A DNA stretch of 64,000 nt from DATHXC01 sp035459965 (GCA_035459965.1 DATHXC010000005.1:186001-250000), one strand, 5' to 3'; numbered from the stretch's first letter, positions 33,089 to 43,020 are shown. Notes: generated from the sequence alone by a model not told the origin. Made by a program: numbers and translations.

Positions 33089-34519
33089 CTAGCGGGTTTT
33101 ATTGATGATGTATTGTTTGATGGCTGCGACGTCAAATTCCATCACATCTGAACGCTGCGGCAAATCTTCCAGCCCATTCAAAGGTGCCGGGCGCTCAGGC
33201 GCATGCCCTAACGCTTCTACGATCGCATCTTCGAACTTGGCAGCCAGGGCGGTTTCCAGCACAACCATGGGGATGCCCGGTTCCCGGTATTCCAGCGCCA
33301 CCTTCAAACCATCTGCGGTATGCGTATCGATGGTTACACCGTACTTTTCAAAAGTCTCACGGATCGTCTGCATGCGATTCTCATGATTGCTGCTACCGGA
33401 GACCATGCCATAGTCAGCCACCTTGGCAAAATAGCCGTCGGCATTCAGATCAAAGGCTCCACCGCTATCGACCTTGTCCCATAACTCACGCATTTTTGCA
33501 CTGTCACGGCCAACGAGGTCGAATACAAAGCGCTCGAAGTTGGAGGCCTTGCTGATATCCATGGAGGGACTGGAAGTATGGTAAGTATTGGCAGAACCGC
33601 GTGGACGATAAACGCCGGTCTTGAAGAACTCATCCAGCACATCATTCTCATTAGTAGCCACCACTAGCTTGGCGATGGGCAAGCCCATCATGCGCGCGAT
33701 ATGGCCTGCACATACGTTGCCAAAGTTACCGGACGGTACTGAGAAACTGACTTTCTGCTGGTTATTCTGCGTCACGGCAAAATAGCCCTTGAAGTAATAG
33801 ACCACCTGCGCCGCTACCCGGGCCCAGTTGATGGAATTGACAGCGCCTATCCTGTGTTCGGCCTTGAAAGCATGATCGTTAGAGACGGCCTTGACCATGT
33901 CCTGGCAATCATCGAATACGCCTTTAACGGCGATATTGTGGATATTCTCATCCTGCAGGCTGAACATCTGTGCAGTCTGGAAGCGGCTCATCTTTTTATA
34001 GGGCGACAGCATGAATACGCTAATGCCTTTTTTTCCGCGCATGGCATATTCAGCAGCGGAACCGGTATCACCAGAAGTCGCGCCAAGAATATTAGTAGTT
34101 TGCCCAACCTTGCCCAGTACATACTCGAACAGGTTGCCCAGCAACTGCATGGCCATATCTTTAAAGGCTAGCGTAGGGCCATTGGAAAGCGATAATAGGT
34201 AGAAGTTATCCTCCAGCTTTACCGTAGGCGTAATGTCTTCTGCATTCTGCCCTTTGCGTGTGTAGCAATAGACTTCGGCACGATAAGTCTTATCAATCAG
34301 TGCCTTGAGCTCTGCGGCAGGAATATCATCCACCAGGCGAGACAGGATAGTAAAAGCCAAGTCACGATAATTCATGCTGCGCATCGCATCCAGATCGGCA
34401 TCGGTGAAGTGCGGATACACTTCCGGCAGGTAGAGGCCACCATCCGGTGCTAAACCACCAAGCAGGATTTCGCTAAAACTTAGTGCAGGCGAATTGCCGC
34501 GGGTACTGATGTATTTCAT
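33089..34519 (-). CDS. thrC: Threonine synthase
   Basis: The 476-residue protein starts MKYISTRGNSPALSFSEILL, typical of the long ThrC class, and carries the PLP lysine in GPTLAFKDMAMQLLG and the phosphate-binding GATSGDTGSAAEYAM. It converts O-phosphohomoserine to threonine. It begins directly after the hom stop codon. No separate homoserine kinase gene is present in this cluster, so thrB must be elsewhere. Confidence 0.96.
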   Translation of the reverse strand: MKYISTRGNSPALSFSEILLGGLAPDGGLYLPEVYPHFTDADLDAMRSMNYRDLAFTILSRLVDDIPAAELKALIDKTYRAEVYCYTRKGQNAEDITPTVKLEDNFYLLSLSNGPTLAFKDMAMQLLGNLFEYVLGKVGQTTNILGATSGDTGSAAEYAMRGKKGISVFMLSPYKKMSRFQTAQMFSLQDENIHNIAVKGVFDDCQDMVKAVSNDHAFKAEHRIGAVNSINWARVAAQVVYYFKGYFAVTQNNQQKVSFSVPSGNFGNVCAGHIARMMGLPIAKLVVATNENDVLDEFFKTGVYRPRGSANTYHTSSPSMDISKASNFERFVFDLVGRDSAKMRELWDKVDSGGAFDLNADGYFAKVADYGMVSGSSNHENRMQTIRETFEKYGVTIDTHTADGLKVALEYREPGIPMVVLETALAAKFEDAIVEALGHAPERPAPLNGLEDLPQRSDVMEFDVAAIKQYIINKTR

Positions 34520-35833
34520 TTATTTACCTAGTTCTTCCATGCGTAGACGCGTGACCGAGCCAGCAATAGCAGGCAGCGCTTCGATAGCAGCAATCGCTGC
34601 ATTCATATTCTTTTCAACCGTGATATGGGTGAGGATAATGATATCGGCCTCAGTCTCGTTGTCCTGTGGTTCTTTCTGCATCATGGCATCGATTGAAATC
34701 TCGCGATCACCCAGTATCCTGGTGACTTCAGCCAGCACACCCGGCTTATCCAGCGCGCGCATGCGCAGGTAATAGGCACTGCTGATTTCAGTGATCGGCA
34801 GGATAGGCAGATTACTGATCTGGTCAGGCTGAAACGCCAGATAAGGTACGCGCTGCTCAACACTTGCAGACTGCATACGTGCCACATCGATCAGGTCAGC
34901 CACTACCGCACTCGCGGTTGGCTCAGCACCGGCACCGGCACCGTAATACAGCGTTGGGCCGACAGCATCACCCTTCACCACGACGGCATTCATGGCACCG
35001 TTTACATTGGCGATCAGGCGTTTTTCAGGAATCAAGGTCGGGTGCACACGCAACTCCACACCCTTGTCACTACGCTTGGTAATACCCAGCAGCTTGACGC
35101 GATAGCCCAACTCTTCGGCATAACGAATATCCTTGGCATCCAGCTTGGTAATACCCTCTGTATATGCCTGGTCAAACTGCATGGTGCTACCAAAAGCAAT
35201 CGCCGACATGATGGTCAGTTTATGTGCAGCATCGATCCCTTCCACGTCAAAAGTAGGGTCAGCTTCGGCATAACCCAGGCGTTGTGCCTCACCCAGGACA
35301 TCGGCAAACGCCAGGCCTTTTTCACGCATTTCAGTCAGGATGAAATTAGTAGTACCGTTGATGATGCCGGCAATCCATTCAATACGGTTGGCAGCCAGGC
35401 CTTCACGCAAGGCCTTGATGATAGGGATGCCACCAGCCACCGCTGCTTCAAAGGCAACGATAACGCCCTTCGCTTGGGCTGCGGCAAAAATCTCGTTGCC
35501 ATGCAGTGCAATCAGCGCCTTGTTGGCGGTGACCACATGCTTGCCATTGGCGATGGCTTTGAGTACCAGGTCTTTGGCTAATGTATAGCCGCCGATCAAC
35601 TCTACTACCACATCAACATTGGGGTCGTTCACCACGGCAAATGCATCATCCGTGACTTCCACCTTGCCACCAGTGATCTCTTTAGCTCGCGCCACATCAC
35701 GATCTGCAACCTTGACGACCTGGATGGTACGACCAGAGCGACGAGTGATTTCCTGCTGATTTCGGGTGAGCACGCTGAATGTGCCACCGCCTACAGTGCC
35801 TATGCCTAACAAACCTACATTTACTGGTTTCAT
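34520..35833 (-). CDS. hom: Homoserine dehydrogenase
   Basis: The start at 35833 gives 437 residues beginning MKPVNVGLLGIGTVGGGTFS, with AGGAAA upstream; an earlier in-frame ATG at 35866 lies within the end of the GNAT gene and is rejected. The Rossmann glycines, the catalytic-domain text INGTTNFILTEM and GYAEADPTFDVEGIDAAHKL are family hallmarks. A C-terminal ACT domain (about 355-437, MRALDKPGVLAEVTRILGD) provides feedback regulation, usually by threonine. It reduces aspartate semialdehyde to homoserine. Confidence 0.96.
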   Translation of the reverse strand: MKPVNVGLLGIGTVGGGTFSVLTRNQQEITRRSGRTIQVVKVADRDVARAKEITGGKVEVTDDAFAVVNDPNVDVVVELIGGYTLAKDLVLKAIANGKHVVTANKALIALHGNEIFAAAQAKGVIVAFEAAVAGGIPIIKALREGLAANRIEWIAGIINGTTNFILTEMREKGLAFADVLGEAQRLGYAEADPTFDVEGIDAAHKLTIMSAIAFGSTMQFDQAYTEGITKLDAKDIRYAEELGYRVKLLGITKRSDKGVELRVHPTLIPEKRLIANVNGAMNAVVVKGDAVGPTLYYGAGAGAEPTASAVVADLIDVARMQSASVEQRVPYLAFQPDQISNLPILPITEISSAYYLRMRALDKPGVLAEVTRILGDREISIDAMMQKEPQDNETEADIIILTHITVEKNMNAAIAAIEALPAIAGSVTRLRMEELGK

Positions 35834-35844
35834 TACAGTTTTTC

Positions 35845-36282
35845 CTAAAGCTTTTTCTTGAAACAAAACGAGGTGATATGCATGCCCTCGCGGAAATAAA
35901 AATGATGTGCCGATGCGCGTTGTACACCGGAATCCAGGGTCAACGCGCTACAGCCTGAATCTTGTGCCTGCTGCTCCAGGCGTTGCAATAACAGCTTGCC
36001 AATTCCTTTGGAGCGCTGGGCTTCGTCGGTGACCAAGTCATCCACATACAAGCGCTGGCCTTCAGCGGTGTTTTCTATTAACCGCCAGAGGGCAACACCC
36101 AAAACCTGCTCGCTCTCTATCGCAATAAGCAAACGCGCGCCACTGGCAAAAATCTCGCGCATACGGCCTGCGTAATCTGCTGGCAACTGCGGTCTCAACT
36201 GGCGGTGCACTGGCTCGGCTCTTGCAAGCCAGTCTGGCTCTACAACACCGCCACTATCGTCAGTGACTGCAATAACCCTCAT
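35845..36282 (-). CDS. GNAT-family N-acetyltransferase
   Basis: The 145-residue protein has the GNAT core: a central strand LYVDDLVTDEAQRSKGIGKL containing the acetyl-CoA pyrophosphate loop (Q/R-x-x-G-x-G/A as RSKGIG), followed by helix LLLQRLEQQAQDSG and the C-terminal AHHFYFREGMHITSF. The substrate is unknown. Its ATG overlaps the alaA stop (ATGA) and it ends 11 bp before hom, so it is embedded in the alaA-hom-thrC operon. Confidence 0.85.
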   Translation of the reverse strand: MRVIAVTDDSGGVVEPDWLARAEPVHRQLRPQLPADYAGRMREIFASGARLLIAIESEQVLGVALWRLIENTAEGQRLYVDDLVTDEAQRSKGIGKLLLQRLEQQAQDSGCSALTLDSGVQRASAHHFYFREGMHITSFCFKKKL

Positions 36283-37505
36283 GTGCCATGACGCTTGCGA
36301 TAACCTTCCAAGAAACGCGCAATGCGGGTAATCGCTTCGGTCAGATCATCGACATTCGGCAGGAACACCACGCGGAAGTGATCGGTGGCTTTCCAGTTAA
36401 AACCGGTGCCTTGTACCAGCAACACTTTTTCTTCTAGTAGCAGGTCGAGGATAAATTGCTGGTCATCCTTGATGGGATAGACTTCCGGATCCAGTTTCGG
36501 GAACAGGTACATTGCCGCAGCTGGCTTGTAGCAGCTCACGCCTGGAATAGCCGTCAGCATGTCATAAGCCAGGTCACGCTGCTTGCACAGGCGTCCACCG
36601 GGGGCTACCAAGTCATTGATGCTCTGGTAGCCACCTAAAGCGGTCTGAATAGCCAGTTGCCCCGGCACATTGGCACAGAGACGCATGGAGGCCAGCATAT
36701 TGAGGCCTTCAATATAGTCAGTAGCGTGGCGTTTCTCGCCAGAGACAACCAGCCAGCCAGCACGGTAACCACAGGTACGGTAGTTCTTGGACAGCCCGTT
36801 AAAAGTCACGAATAGCACATCTTCTGCCAGCGAGGCTACCGAAGTATGCGTATTACCGTCATACAGCACCTTGTCATAAATCTCATCGGCAAAAATGATG
36901 AGTTTGTGATGACGGGCCACCTCAATGACTTTTTCCAGAAATTCGGCCGGATATAAAGCGCCTGTCGGGTTATTGGGGTTGATCAGCACGATGCCGCGCG
37001 TATTGGCGGTGATCTTGGCTTCCATGTCCTGGATATCCGGTAACCAGCCGGAAGCTTCATCGCAGCGATAATGCCGTGGCGAACCGCCAGCCAGCGTCAC
37101 TGCAGCTGTCCATAAAGGATAATCAGGCATCGGCACCAGAATCTGATCGCCATTGTTGAGTAAGGCCTGCATCGCCATCACGATCAGCTCGGAAACACCA
37201 TTGCCGATGATGATGTCGTCAATATGCACATTCGCAATCTTCTTTTGCTGCGTGTAATGCATGATCGCCTTGCGAGCGGCGAATAGGCCCTTGGAGTCGG
37301 TATAGCCGGAAGCCGCACCCATGTTGAGGATCACATCCTGCAATATTTCCTCTGGCGCTTCAAAACCGAATGGCGCGGGATTGCCGATATTGAGCTTGAT
37401 GATGCGGTGACCCTCTTCTTCCATCTGCTTGGCGCGCGCCAATACCGGGCCGCGAATGTCGTAGCACACGTTATTGAGTTTAGAAGATTTGAGTATGGGT
37501 TCCAC
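36279..37505 (-). CDS. alaA: Alanine-type aminotransferase (AlaA)
   Basis: The 408-residue PLP enzyme starts with KSSKLNNVCYDIRGPVLARA and contains INPNNPTGALYPAEFLEK, FADEIYDKVLYDG and the PLP lysine in FNGLSKNYRTCGYRAGWLV, matching the AlaA/YfbQ group of class I aminotransferases. It is expected to make alanine from pyruvate and glutamate. It heads the minus-strand alaA-GNAT-hom-thrC-thyA gene series, an order partly conserved in betaproteobacteria. Confidence 0.9.
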   Translation of the reverse strand: MEPILKSSKLNNVCYDIRGPVLARAKQMEEEGHRIIKLNIGNPAPFGFEAPEEILQDVILNMGAASGYTDSKGLFAARKAIMHYTQQKKIANVHIDDIIIGNGVSELIVMAMQALLNNGDQILVPMPDYPLWTAAVTLAGGSPRHYRCDEASGWLPDIQDMEAKITANTRGIVLINPNNPTGALYPAEFLEKVIEVARHHKLIIFADEIYDKVLYDGNTHTSVASLAEDVLFVTFNGLSKNYRTCGYRAGWLVVSGEKRHATDYIEGLNMLASMRLCANVPGQLAIQTALGGYQSINDLVAPGGRLCKQRDLAYDMLTAIPGVSCYKPAAAMYLFPKLDPEVYPIKDDQQFILDLLLEEKVLLVQGTGFNWKATDHFRVVFLPNVDDLTEAITRIARFLEGYRKRHGT

Positions 37506-37595
37506 AGCTAAAAACCTGACAGAAAAAATGTGGTATCTTACCCTGTCAGGGCCTATTCAGGCAATGTAAGTCCGTCATTAGCAAGAGAATCCAAC

Positions 37596-37970
37596 ATGAA
37601 ATTACATTTAACCCAAGCCGCTGGTAATCAGCTCATTACTGGCTACACACATGAATGGGTGAGCATCAATCACCAGCGTTTTGAACATAGTGTGATTGTG
37701 TTGCCGACAGAAGTCAGATCAGACTGGCCAGTGAGTAATTTTGATGATTTAAAGGCGGAAGACTTTGCCCTACTTCTTACGCTAAAACCGGAAGTAGTTT
37801 TACTCGGCACCGGCCAGAAACACCGTTTTATCCATCCGCGCCTGATCGCAGGCCTGACAGAGAACAATATTGCTGTCGAGTGCATGACGACAGATGCAGC
37901 CTGCCGAACTTACAATATATTGATGGCAGAAGGCAGGATGGTAGCAGCCGCCTTAATCCTGGAAAACTAG
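37596..37970 (+). CDS. Mth938-like domain protein
   Basis: The start at 37596 gives 124 residues beginning MKLHLTQAAGNQLITGYT; the in-frame ATG 66 bases upstream lies in the alaA promoter region and is rejected. The single domain has the Mth938/NDUFAF3 pattern: LKPEVVLLGTGQKHRFIHP followed by VECMTTDAACRTYNILMAEG. The biochemical function in bacteria is not established; the eukaryotic relative is a complex I assembly factor. It is transcribed alone, divergent from alaA and convergent with fabB. Confidence 0.88.
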   Translation: MKLHLTQAAGNQLITGYTHEWVSINHQRFEHSVIVLPTEVRSDWPVSNFDDLKAEDFALLLTLKPEVVLLGTGQKHRFIHPRLIAGLTENNIAVECMTTDAACRTYNILMAEGRMVAAALILEN

Positions 37971-38000
37971 GCCCTAGAAAACCCGGTTACAGCAAAGTAA

Positions 38001-39224
38001 TTACAAGCCTTTGCGAGAAAACGTCAGCGTCGCATTCGTGCCACCAAAGCCAAAGCTGTTAGATAGCGCGGTCTGAATATTGGCGTTATCAATGCGTTGA
38101 CGCACAATATTCAAGCCTTCTGCAGCCGGATCTAGCGTCTCGATATTGGCCGAAGCTGCAATGAAGTTGTTTTCCATCATCAGCAAGGTATAGATCGCTT
38201 CGTTCACGCCTGCCGCGCCTAGCGCATGACCTGACAGTGACTTGGTTGATGCAATCGCAGTATCACTTTCACCAAACACTGCACGTATCGCTTCCAGCTC
38301 TTTGGTGTCACCAACCGGGGTACTGGTACCGTGGGTGTTGATGTAATCCACCCCACCCTCAACTCCTTGCAAGGCTAACTGCATGCACCTTACGGCACCT
38401 TCACCAGAAGGTGCGACCATGTCGTAACCATCTGAAGTCGCGCCATAGCCAACTACTTCTGCATAAATCTTTGCACCACGCGCTTTGGCATGTTCATACT
38501 CCTCCAACACCACAATGCCACCACCACCGGAAATCACAAAACCATCACGGTCAGCATCGTAAGTACGTGAGGCTTTATCCGGAGTATCGTTATATTTGCT
38601 GGACATCGCACCCATGGCATCGAACAGGTAGGACAAGCTCCAATGCTCCTCCTCACCGCCACCAGCAAACACAATGTCCTGCTTGCCTAACTGAATCTGC
38701 TCCACACCGGCACCTATACAATGAGCGCTTGTGGAGCAGGCTGAGCTGATACCGTAATTGACGCCCTTGATCTTGGCACCAGTAGCCAAGGTAGCAACAA
38801 TACCGCTACACATCGCCTTGGTAACCATATAAGGCCCAACACGGCGTATGCCTTTTTCGGCAAGTATTTGATTACTTTCTTCTATGCTTTCGGTCGAAGG
38901 GCCACCGCCACCGACAATAATACCGGTGCGTACATTGGAAACGAGCTCTTCGGGTAAGCTGGCATCAGCAATCGCTTCCTGCAGAGCTATCCATGCATAA
39001 GCATGGCCATTGGCCATGAAACGCAATAACTTGCGATCTATCAATTCAGTGATATCAAGATTTTTAATTGAGCCTGCTACTTGCGAACGTAATCCATGGT
39101 CAGCATATTCTTGCTGAAACGTAATACCAGAACGGCCTTCACGCAAGCTATCCAATACTTCAGACTTATTGTTTCCCAAACTGGAAACAATACCCATACC
39201 TGTTACCACCACACGACGCATCAT
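38001..39224 (-). CDS. fabB: 3-oxoacyl-ACP synthase I
   Basis: The 407-residue ketosynthase has the catalytic Cys in GISSACSTSAHCIGAG, the two catalytic histidines in NTHGTSTPVGDT and SLSGHALGAAGV, and a C-terminal SNSFGFGGTNATL loop. Together with FabA it elongates the cis-3-decenoyl intermediate for unsaturated fatty acids. AGGAG precedes the double ATG (39224 and 39221). It follows fabA by 66 bp. Confidence 0.96.
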   Translation of the reverse strand: MMRRVVVTGMGIVSSLGNNKSEVLDSLREGRSGITFQQEYADHGLRSQVAGSIKNLDITELIDRKLLRFMANGHAYAWIALQEAIADASLPEELVSNVRTGIIVGGGGPSTESIEESNQILAEKGIRRVGPYMVTKAMCSGIVATLATGAKIKGVNYGISSACSTSAHCIGAGVEQIQLGKQDIVFAGGGEEEHWSLSYLFDAMGAMSSKYNDTPDKASRTYDADRDGFVISGGGGIVVLEEYEHAKARGAKIYAEVVGYGATSDGYDMVAPSGEGAVRCMQLALQGVEGGVDYINTHGTSTPVGDTKELEAIRAVFGESDTAIASTKSLSGHALGAAGVNEAIYTLLMMENNFIAASANIETLDPAAEGLNIVRQRIDNANIQTALSNSFGFGGTNATLTFSRKGL

Positions 39225-39290
39225 CGTGTTCTCCTAAAAATTGTGCTCATCAAACTCTTCTTAAACACTTTTATAACAGCTGAATATGAA

Positions 39291-39860
39291 CTAAAAGTTA
39301 TCTGTTCTTGTAAATAAGCCTACACGTAAATCATTAGCCACATAAATTTCACGGCCATCTAGCTCCATACGCGCATCAGCGATGCCCATCACCAGCTTAC
39401 GCATCATCACGCGCTTGAGATCAATGTAGTAAGTCACTTTTTTACCAGTCGGCAATACCTGGCCGCTAAACTTAACCTCGCCTGCGCCCAATGCGCGACC
39501 ACGACCTGGGCCACCCATCCAGCCCAAGAAGAAGCCTACCAGCTGCCACATCGCATCCAGTCCCAGGCAACCTGGCATGACAGGGTCACCAGTGAAATGA
39601 CATTGAAAGAACCACAGGTCAGGCTTCACATCCAGTTCAGCAATAATTTGACCATGGCCGTATTTGCCGCCATCGGCAGTAATCGACACGATGCGATCAA
39701 ACATTAGCATGGGTGGTAATGGTAACTGGGCATTGCCTGCGCCGAACATTTCGCCGCGTCCACAGCTTAAAAGCTCTTCGTAGCTAAAACTGTTTTGTTT
39801 TTGTGCCGAGGTTTCTTCTTGCCCCAGGGTTTCTTTTTGTACGTTTTCTTCAGTTTGCAT
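39291..39860 (-). CDS. fabA: 3-hydroxydecanoyl-ACP dehydratase/isomerase
   Basis: The start at 39860 gives 189 residues; an earlier in-frame ATG at 39944 would add an unrelated leader. The FabA signature FQCHFTGDPVMPGCLGLDAM contains the catalytic His, and the partner acidic residue lies in the second signature LGLDAMWQLVGF. It dehydrates 3-hydroxydecanoyl-ACP and isomerises the product to the cis-3 form, the branch point to unsaturated fatty acids. A charged, Gln-rich N-terminal extension of about 25 residues precedes the usual SYEELLSCGRG. Confidence 0.95.
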   Translation of the reverse strand: MQTEENVQKETLGQEETSAQKQNSFSYEELLSCGRGEMFGAGNAQLPLPPMLMFDRIVSITADGGKYGHGQIIAELDVKPDLWFFQCHFTGDPVMPGCLGLDAMWQLVGFFLGWMGGPGRGRALGAGEVKFSGQVLPTGKKVTYYIDLKRVMMRKLVMGIADARMELDGREIYVANDLRVGLFTRTDNF

Positions 39861-40081
39861 TAGATAGTAACCAAGCCCAAATGAATTGAAAGTGAATTTA
39901 CCGCTATTTTCGCCGGAAATGCCAATTAACGAAAGTATTATCAAAAAGTCTGGTCAAAATAAGTTATTTTTAGCAGGGGTATACAGATCTGTTTACACCC
40001 AGCCAAAATATCGTTACCATTGTTTACAAATGAGTTACATTTTCTGAAACCTTCCCATCATTTTAATTACAGGATACGTCA

Positions 40082-41098
40082 ATGAGTGATCGCCAACTGG
40101 CCGACTGGCGCCAACATGCGCAAAAACTAGAATCGGAAATCAATAAAGTTGTGGTGGGTCAGCAATCCCCTATCCGGGCGATTACTACAGCAATTTTCTC
40201 CCGTGGCCACGTATTGCTCGAGGGTGATGTGGGGGTGGGTAAAACTACGCTGTTACGCGCTTTTACGCGCTGCATTGGCGGTGGCTACCAGCGTATTGAA
40301 GGCACCATAGACTTGATGCCTAACGATCTGGTCTACCACACTTATCTTGGTGAAGACGGTAAACCGCACGTGAGCCCTGGCCCGTTGTTGATGTCCGGCG
40401 AAAATTTATCGGTATTTTTCTTCAATGAAATCAACCGCGCACGCCCACAAGTGCACTCACTGCTGTTGCGCGTCATGGCAGAACGCACACTGACTGCATT
40501 CAATAAAGAGCATTATTTCCCGCACATGCTGGTATTTGCTGACCGCAACCAGGTAGAAAAAGAAGAAACTTTTGAGATTCCCTCAGCAGCACGTGACCGC
40601 TTCATGATGGAAATCCCGATTGTGGTGCCTGATGATGCAGCAATCATGGAGTCGTTGGTATTCGATACCAAGTTCCACAACGTCGACGCATTGGTTGATA
40701 CGCTTGAACCAAACATATTGCAGTTTGACCAGATCAATGCTTTCTCTGCCTTGTTGCAGTCTTCCGTTGAGGCTAGCGAGAGATTGCGTCAATATGCGCT
40801 CGATTTATGGCGCGCGACTAAATCGCCAACGGCTTATGGCATTAAGGTTAGCGGAGTAGATATGCAACGCTTGGTGTTGGCCGGTGCCAGCCCCCGCGGT
40901 ATGAGTATGATGTTGCGTGCAGCCAAGGTGAATGCCTGGCTGAACAACCGTGAAGCAGTATTACCGGAAGATATTCATGCGGTATTCCATGAGACAGTCG
41001 CTCACCGCCTGGTGTTTAGTCCGGTCTACGAAATGCGCCGTACCGAAATCGCGCGTGAGTTGCTGTCCGGCATCACCAACGCTATTTCCGCACCTTAA
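40082..41098 (+). CDS. mxaR: MxaR/MoxR-type AAA+ ATPase
   Basis: The 338-residue protein has Walker A GDVGVGKT (48-55), a sensor-1 segment FADRNQVEKEETFEIPSA and an arginine in AARDRFMMEIP. The Walker B block reads FFFNEINRA: the acidic residue before the catalytic Glu 116 is Asn 115, where MoxR proteins usually have Asp. MoxR ATPases act as chaperones with von Willebrand A proteins; in methanol-dehydrogenase clusters MxaR-S-A-C-K-L are needed for maturation, including calcium insertion. Five genes of the R-S-A-C-K-L order follow on the same strand with tight spacing, so the mxaR name is well supported by context. Confidence 0.85.
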   Translation: MSDRQLADWRQHAQKLESEINKVVVGQQSPIRAITTAIFSRGHVLLEGDVGVGKTTLLRAFTRCIGGGYQRIEGTIDLMPNDLVYHTYLGEDGKPHVSPGPLLMSGENLSVFFFNEINRARPQVHSLLLRVMAERTLTAFNKEHYFPHMLVFADRNQVEKEETFEIPSAARDRFMMEIPIVVPDDAAIMESLVFDTKFHNVDALVDTLEPNILQFDQINAFSALLQSSVEASERLRQYALDLWRATKSPTAYGIKVSGVDMQRLVLAGASPRGMSMMLRAAKVNAWLNNREAVLPEDIHAVFHETVAHRLVFSPVYEMRRTEIARELLSGITNAISAP

Positions 41099-41110
41099 TA
41101 TCGGCTCAGT

Positions 41111-41971
41111 ATGACACCTGATATCAAAGAGTTTGGTTACCACATCGGCTGGCGCTCACGCGGCCGCCATTCGGGTCGACACGCCAGTACGCAACGTGGC
41201 ATGGGCATGGAGTTCCGTGGACACACTACATTGCTGTCCTATCCGGACCCGCGTCGTATTGACATCCGCCAGACCATACGTGATCCACTGGAGCAAGTCT
41301 ATGTACGTATATTCAACCAGAAAAGCTCGACGCCCGTATTTGTGATTGCTGACCTTTCAGGCTCCATGAACTTTGGTAGCAAGCAACGTAAAGTGGCGCA
41401 GGTTGCCGAGATTGCACAGTCTGTTGCCATGTCGGCAACGCATAATAGCGACCCCTTCGGGTTTATCGGGTTTGATGATGTGGTGCGTGAAGACTGGCTG
41501 GCCACTTCTTCATTCAGGCCGCATACAGCGCTGGAGTTGATCTCTCAGTTGAAGGACTTTCATCCTGAGCATGTCGGTAGCCATGGGCTCGCCGATGTGA
41601 ATCGCTACCTGCCGCGTGAACGCTCATTGATATTCCTGATCTCGGATTTCCATATGCCACTCAGCGAGCTGCAGGATTCGCTCTCGCTGATGATGCGCCA
41701 CCATATAGTACCGATGGTGTTATGGGACAGTGCCGAGTACAAGACCATGCCGGAATTCGGCATCACCAGTGTCACGGATTGTGAAACAGGCGAAAGACGT
41801 ACCCTGTTCCTGCGCAAACCCTTACGCGAACGTATCGTGCGCAGTTTTGAAGAAAGACGTGCCGCTATTCAAGCGCTTTTTATGCGCTATGACATGCCCC
41901 CTTTCTTTATTGAGGGTGACTTTGATGCAGACGCATTAACCGATTATTTTTACCAATTTGTGGCTGCCTAA
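41111..41971 (+). CDS. mxaS: MxaS-like DUF58/VWA protein
   Basis: The 286-residue cytoplasmic protein has the DUF58 form of a von Willebrand A fold. The N-terminal part reads HIGWRSRGRHSGRHAS and GMEFRGHTTLLSYPDPRRID; a metal-site motif follows in VIADLSGSMNFG (D-x-S-x-S), and FIGFDDVVREDW and LIFLISDFHMP complete the fold. It starts 12 bp after mxaR and is the expected partner of the ATPase. Identification as MxaS is mainly positional, since DUF58 proteins follow moxR in many unrelated clusters. Confidence 0.8.
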   Translation: MTPDIKEFGYHIGWRSRGRHSGRHASTQRGMGMEFRGHTTLLSYPDPRRIDIRQTIRDPLEQVYVRIFNQKSSTPVFVIADLSGSMNFGSKQRKVAQVAEIAQSVAMSATHNSDPFGFIGFDDVVREDWLATSSFRPHTALELISQLKDFHPEHVGSHGLADVNRYLPRERSLIFLISDFHMPLSELQDSLSLMMRHHIVPMVLWDSAEYKTMPEFGITSVTDCETGERRTLFLRKPLRERIVRSFEERRAAIQALFMRYDMPPFFIEGDFDADALTDYFYQFVAA

Positions 41972-41973
41972 GC

Positions 41974-43020
41974 ATGAAACAAAGTATGAAATTAAGATCA
42001 GTTTTCCCTCATTTGATAGCCGCATGTTTAATGCTGCTATTGAGCTCAATGTCCAATGTGCAGGCTTCTCCTGACGATGGCTCATCGCCCGAGATTCAGG
42101 ATGGAATTGTCAAAATCAGCATCATAGAACCTGATCGCGCTGTGGGTTACACCGTGGGCGATATACTGGAGCGCACCGTCACGCTGGAGGTGAAAAAGCC
42201 TTATAAGCTGCTGGATACCTCATTGCCGATCGTCGGCTACGAACACCGTTACAAAGGCCAGGTATCCGGCATTGAGTTGAGCCATATCCGCCATGAAACG
42301 CTGGAGAATGATGACAACACCATTTACACCCTGTATCTGGCCTACCAGGTATTTACCAATAACGTTGTAGCAAAACCAGCGGTGTTGCCCGCTGAAGTTG
42401 TTAAATTTAAAGGCCCGGCCAAGGCATCTGCAACGAGTATCGCAGCTAAAACTGGCATTGTGCAATACACCATCCCCAGCTGGAATTTCCGCATCTCGCC
42501 ACTGGCCGTATTTGGGTCAGTAAAAGTTGAACAGGATATGAGCCCTTTGCGTGGACCGTTATTACTTGATCCCACACCGCAAAAACTGCACTTGAAAATA
42601 TTACTCGTTATTCTCGGTTTAAGCCTGCTCGGCCTGCTTTATATATTGGGTATGCGTGCATGGTTGCCGTTGATGGGCAGGCCATTCGGCAAGGCCTATC
42701 GCGATATCCGCAAACTACCTGCTACACCGGAAGCTTTGCAGCAAGCGGTAGCCCGTATGCATCTAGCCATCAATGCAACTGCCGGTAGCAGCATATTCAC
42801 GGATAACTTGGATACCTTGATTGCGAGTAAACCTGCATTTGCACCAGTCAAGACTGATATGGAGCGGTTCCTGGGGCTTTCACGCCAGGTATTCTTCGAA
42901 CCTCAGGCAAAGCATGATGCGGGCAGCGAGCCTCTGGTTTGGCTCAAAGGCTTCTGCCGCCGCTGCCGCGATTGCGAGCGCGGGCTGACTCCCGACACAG
43001 CTTCAACGGCAAAGGCTTAA
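41974..43020 (+). CDS. mxaA: MxaA-like periplasmic/membrane protein
   Basis: The 348-residue protein has a signal peptide (about 5-32, ending VQASP), a periplasmic beta-rich domain (about 40-190; ISIIEPDRAVGYTVGDILER), one membrane helix (about 208-228, ILLVILGLSLLGLLYIL) and a cytoplasmic helical tail of about 115 residues rich in Cys at its end (GFCRRCRDCERG). MxaA is required for calcium insertion into methanol dehydrogenase in methylotrophs. Its place between mxaS and mxaC, two bases after the former, fits. Sequence similarity within this family is low, so the name rests on order and topology. Confidence 0.75.
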   Translation: MKQSMKLRSVFPHLIAACLMLLLSSMSNVQASPDDGSSPEIQDGIVKISIIEPDRAVGYTVGDILERTVTLEVKKPYKLLDTSLPIVGYEHRYKGQVSGIELSHIRHETLENDDNTIYTLYLAYQVFTNNVVAKPAVLPAEVVKFKGPAKASATSIAAKTGIVQYTIPSWNFRISPLAVFGSVKVEQDMSPLRGPLLLDPTPQKLHLKILLVILGLSLLGLLYILGMRAWLPLMGRPFGKAYRDIRKLPATPEALQQAVARMHLAINATAGSSIFTDNLDTLIASKPAFAPVKTDMERFLGLSRQVFFEPQAKHDAGSEPLVWLKGFCRRCRDCERGLTPDTASTAKA

